Shown in pieces: positions 14,571 to 16,358 of a stretch of 16,358 nt of DNA. The position numbers and the translations under genes were made by a program. The notes under the pieces are model-generated. The model worked only from the letters and a program-made list of their open reading frames with translations, was not told the DNA's origin and made no database searches. The stretch covers positions 1 to 16,358 of the forward strand of contig JAFRZQ010000118.1 in the NCBI GenBank assembly GCA_017442465.1. Direction: 5' to 3'. This DNA is from Anaerotignum sp. (lineage in GTDB: Bacteria > Bacillota > Clostridia > Lachnospirales > Anaerotignaceae). Numbering within the stretch: the first letter of the stretch is position 1; the number at the start of each line of letters is the position of its first letter.

Positions 14571-14773
14571 TTCAATGGATTTGTTGAGTGAAATAAATGA
14601 GATAATTTTTTCATGTTATACATCTCCCAATCTTGGAATAGGAGCAGTTTTATTGTTTATATGCGGATTCAAACATAATAATAAAACTGCTCTGATATCC
14701 TTTTTCAAAACTGGTGGATGGAAAAGGATATTTTTAATACGAAAACAACCTGAACAGACAGGAGGAATAGAAC
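14571..14773 (+). other. E2-E3 spacer with long inverted repeat
   Basis: The 203-base spacer interrupts an otherwise tightly packed operon. GAGCAGTTTTATT (14642-14654) and AATAAAACTGCTC (14680-14692) form a perfect 13-pair stem with a 25-base loop, and a T5 run starts 8 bases after the stem (14701-14705). The gap makes it a poor classical terminator; partial termination, an attenuator, or an mRNA processing or stability element is more likely. No ORF here has a start signal; the A/T-rich remainder shows no clear promoter. Confidence 0.6.
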
Positions 14774-15036
14774 ATGGCAGTAGAGGTAAAAATGCCTCAG
14801 CTTGGTCTTACCATGGAAGAAGGCACAGTTTCCAAATGGATCAAACAGGAAGGTGACTCTGTAAAAGTGGGCGATGTCCTGCTGGAGATCACAACAGATA
14901 AACTGACCAGCGAAGTGACTGCAGAAGCAGAAGGCGTGCTGATCAAGATCGTAGCAAAAGAAGGCGACGATGTACCTGTAAAGGGTACACTGGCATATAT
15001 TGGCGCAGCCGGCGAACAGGTTGGCGGCGCAGCACC
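14774..15036 (+). repeat. Lipoyl-domain repeat, copy 2 (E3)
   Basis: Partner of the E2 lipoyl segment at 13326-13588. It is colinear without gaps, and the glycine/alanine boundary EQVGGAAP is the same in both, after which the linkers diverge. Both copies keep the lipoylation lysine and its DKLTSE surroundings. Confidence 0.8.
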
Positions 15037-16358
15037 TGCACCTGCTGCGGCTTCTGCACCCGCACCTGCGGTAGCAAAAAAACCTGCAGGCGAAACAACG
15101 GTTGCAGTCATCGGCGGCGGCCCCGGCGGTTATGTAGCTGCCATCAGAGCGGCACAGCTGGGCGGCAAGGTAACACTGATTGAAAAAAACAAATTGGGCG
15201 GCACATGCCTGAATGTAGGCTGTATCCCCACAAAGGCCATCCTGCATGCAGCAGAAGCCATCTCCGAAGTGAAAGAAATGGCGGCTTACGGTATCAATGC
15301 TCAGGTGGTAAGCGTTGACTGGAGCAAGGTACAGGCGAAAAAATCCGCCATCACCAACCAGCTGGTAAGCGGCGTAACAGGCCTGATGAAAGCAAATAAG
15401 ATCAAGGTTGTAGAAGGTACAGCATCCTTCGCAGCAAAAGATACCCTGACAGTGACAAAGAAAGATGGCACAAAGGAAAACATGTCCTTTGACAAGATCA
15501 TCATTGCAGCAGGATCTATCCCTGCGATCCCTCCCATCCCCGGTGTGAAGGAAAATGCAAACTGCGTGGACTCCACAGGTGCCCTGTCCTTTGAAAAACT
15601 GCCTAAGAGCCTGCTGGTGATCGGCGGCGGCGTAATCGGTATCGAACTGGCAACCGCTTATAAGAAATTCGGCGTTGACGTAACCGTTGTGGAAGCAGCA
15701 CCCAAGCTGCTGCCTATGATGGACGGCGAACTGACAGCACAGATGCGCAAAATGATGGAAGTCAGAGGCGTTAAGATCATGACAGATGCAAAGGTGCTGG
15801 CAGTAGAACCCTGCACACAGGCAAATGTGAAGGCGAAAGTACAGATGGCGGACGGCAAGGAAGAATATCTCCGTGCGGATAAGATCTTGGTGGCTGTCGG
15901 CAGAAGAACAGATACAGAAGCCCTGAATCTGGACGCAGTAGGTATTGCCAACGACAGAGGCCGTATCACAGTTAACGACAAGATGGAAACAAACGTACCC
16001 GGCGTATATGCCATCGGCGACTGCTTGGGCAAGGTAATGCTGGCCCATGTGGCATCTGCACAGGGTGAAGTGGCTGCGGAAAACGCTCTGGGCGAAGAAG
16101 CAGTATATGACGGCGCAACAAATCCTTCCTGCGTATACACAGATCCTGAATTCGCAGGCGTAGGTCTGACAGAAGAAAAAGCCAAGGAAATGGGCATTGA
16201 ATACATCGTGGGTAAATTCCCTCTGATGGCAAACGGCAAATCCCTCATCATGAACGGCGGTGTCGGCACCATCAAATTTATCCTGGGCAAGGAATACAAA
16301 GAAGTGCTGGGCGTACATATCCTGGGCCCCAGAGCTACAGATCTGATCGGCGAATGTG
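14774..16358 (+). CDS. Dihydrolipoyl dehydrogenase (E3) with N-terminal lipoyl domain, 3' end outside window
   Basis: The frame stays open from the ATG at 14774, after AGGAGG, to the window edge: 528 codons plus one base. Residues 1-78 are a lipoyl domain with K43, followed by an Ala/Pro linker (85-107). The flavoprotein part follows: FAD motif GGGPGG at 114-119, the redox disulfide C145/C150 in GGTCLNVGCIPTK, NAD-binding GGGVIG at 284-289, and the second FAD motif AIGD at 413-416. The dimer-interface domain begins near 450. The missing end, roughly 50-60 residues, should hold the catalytic His-Glu pair. E3 regenerates lipoate and makes NADH. Lipoyl-E3 fusions are known in acetoin and pyruvate complexes of several Gram-positive bacteria, so the architecture is real, not an assembly error. 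It lies 203 bases after E2. Confidence 0.94.
   Translation, partial: MAVEVKMPQLGLTMEEGTVSKWIKQEGDSVKVGDVLLEITTDKLTSEVTAEAEGVLIKIVAKEGDDVPVKGTLAYIGAAGEQVGGAAPAPAAASAPAPAVAKKPAGETTVAVIGGGPGGYVAAIRAAQLGGKVTLIEKNKLGGTCLNVGCIPTKAILHAAEAISEVKEMAAYGINAQVVSVDWSKVQAKKSAITNQLVSGVTGLMKANKIKVVEGTASFAAKDTLTVTKKDGTKENMSFDKIIIAAGSIPAIPPIPGVKENANCVDSTGALSFEKLPKSLLVIGGGVIGIELATAYKKFGVDVTVVEAAPKLLPMMDGELTAQMRKMMEVRGVKIMTDAKVLAVEPCTQANVKAKVQMADGKEEYLRADKILVAVGRRTDTEALNLDAVGIANDRGRITVNDKMETNVPGVYAIGDCLGKVMLAHVASAQGEVAAENALGEEAVYDGATNPSCVYTDPEFAGVGLTEEKAKEMGIEYIVGKFPLMANGKSLIMNGGVGTIKFILGKEYKEVLGVHILGPRATDLIGEC

Noticed and set aside
14705..16318. 537-codon open frame on the minus strand
   Set aside because: Antisense shadow of the lipoyl-E3 gene with the same Cys/His/Phe-rich composition and no ribosome binding site; the sense frame is unmistakable.
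10818..16358. Definite naming of the operon as acetoin dehydrogenase (acoABCL)
   Set aside because: E1 alpha resembles AcoA and E3 carries a lipoyl domain, but acetoin and pyruvate complexes cannot be separated by eye, and AcoR/sigma-54 control is not seen. Gene symbols were left blank.
1..16358. CRISPR array, tRNA, rRNA or intact insertion sequence
   Set aside because: No regularly spaced repeats, no cloverleaf or rRNA-like segments and no transposase with terminal inverted repeats were found on either strand.

Overview
The window looks like chromosomal DNA of an anaerobic, low-to-moderate GC Bacillota (Clostridia- or Negativicutes-like). The signs are strong AGGAGG-type ribosome binding sites, TTG starts, A/T-rich intergenic DNA with sigma-A-like promoters, hairpin plus T-run terminators, an Agr-type LytTR/GHKL two-component pair, and a relic of a clostridial-type large serine recombinase. 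The genus cannot be fixed from the sequence.

Layout. (1) 125-2138: an AgrA-like LytTR response regulator and an AgrC-like GHKL histidine kinase, closed by a terminator at 2262-2290, with no peptide or AgrB gene in view. (2) 2379-2933: a scar holding a 34-residue ORF, a 61-codon stub of a serine recombinase, and gene-free DNA ending in a terminator. (3) 3016-3969: a KdgT-type 2-keto-3-deoxygluconate permease, convergent with an FCD-type GntR regulator (4686-4021, minus), with a shared terminator between them. (4) 5070-8812: an SDR dehydrogenase followed by a complete tripartite TRAP transporter (DctP, DctQ, DctM), with a long palindromic hairpin between DctP and DctQ and a terminator after DctM. 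(5) 8893-10631: a metallo-beta-lactamase-fold hydrolase and an AEC-family transporter. (6) 10818 to the window end: a PPC/DUF296 protein and a 2-oxo acid/acetoin dehydrogenase complex (E1 alpha, E1 beta, E2, and a lipoyl-E3 fusion cut by the window edge).

How it fits together. The palindrome TTTGTATACAAA, of the kind FadR/FCD-type GntR regulators bind, occurs over the predicted -35 of the gntR gene and again just before the SDR-TRAP genes. Close variants overlap the -10/start region of a near-consensus promoter ahead of the PPC-dehydrogenase operon. My inference is that one GntR regulator controls uptake (TRAP), an NAD-type oxidation (SDR) and a CoA-forming oxidative cleavage or decarboxylation (E1-E2-E3). 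KdgT, the hydrolase and the AEC carrier may be accessory. The substrate is not identifiable from sequence: an organic or sugar acid that becomes a 2-oxo acid or an acetoin-like ketol is the most economical reading. This undescribed-looking catabolic regulon is the most interesting content of the window.
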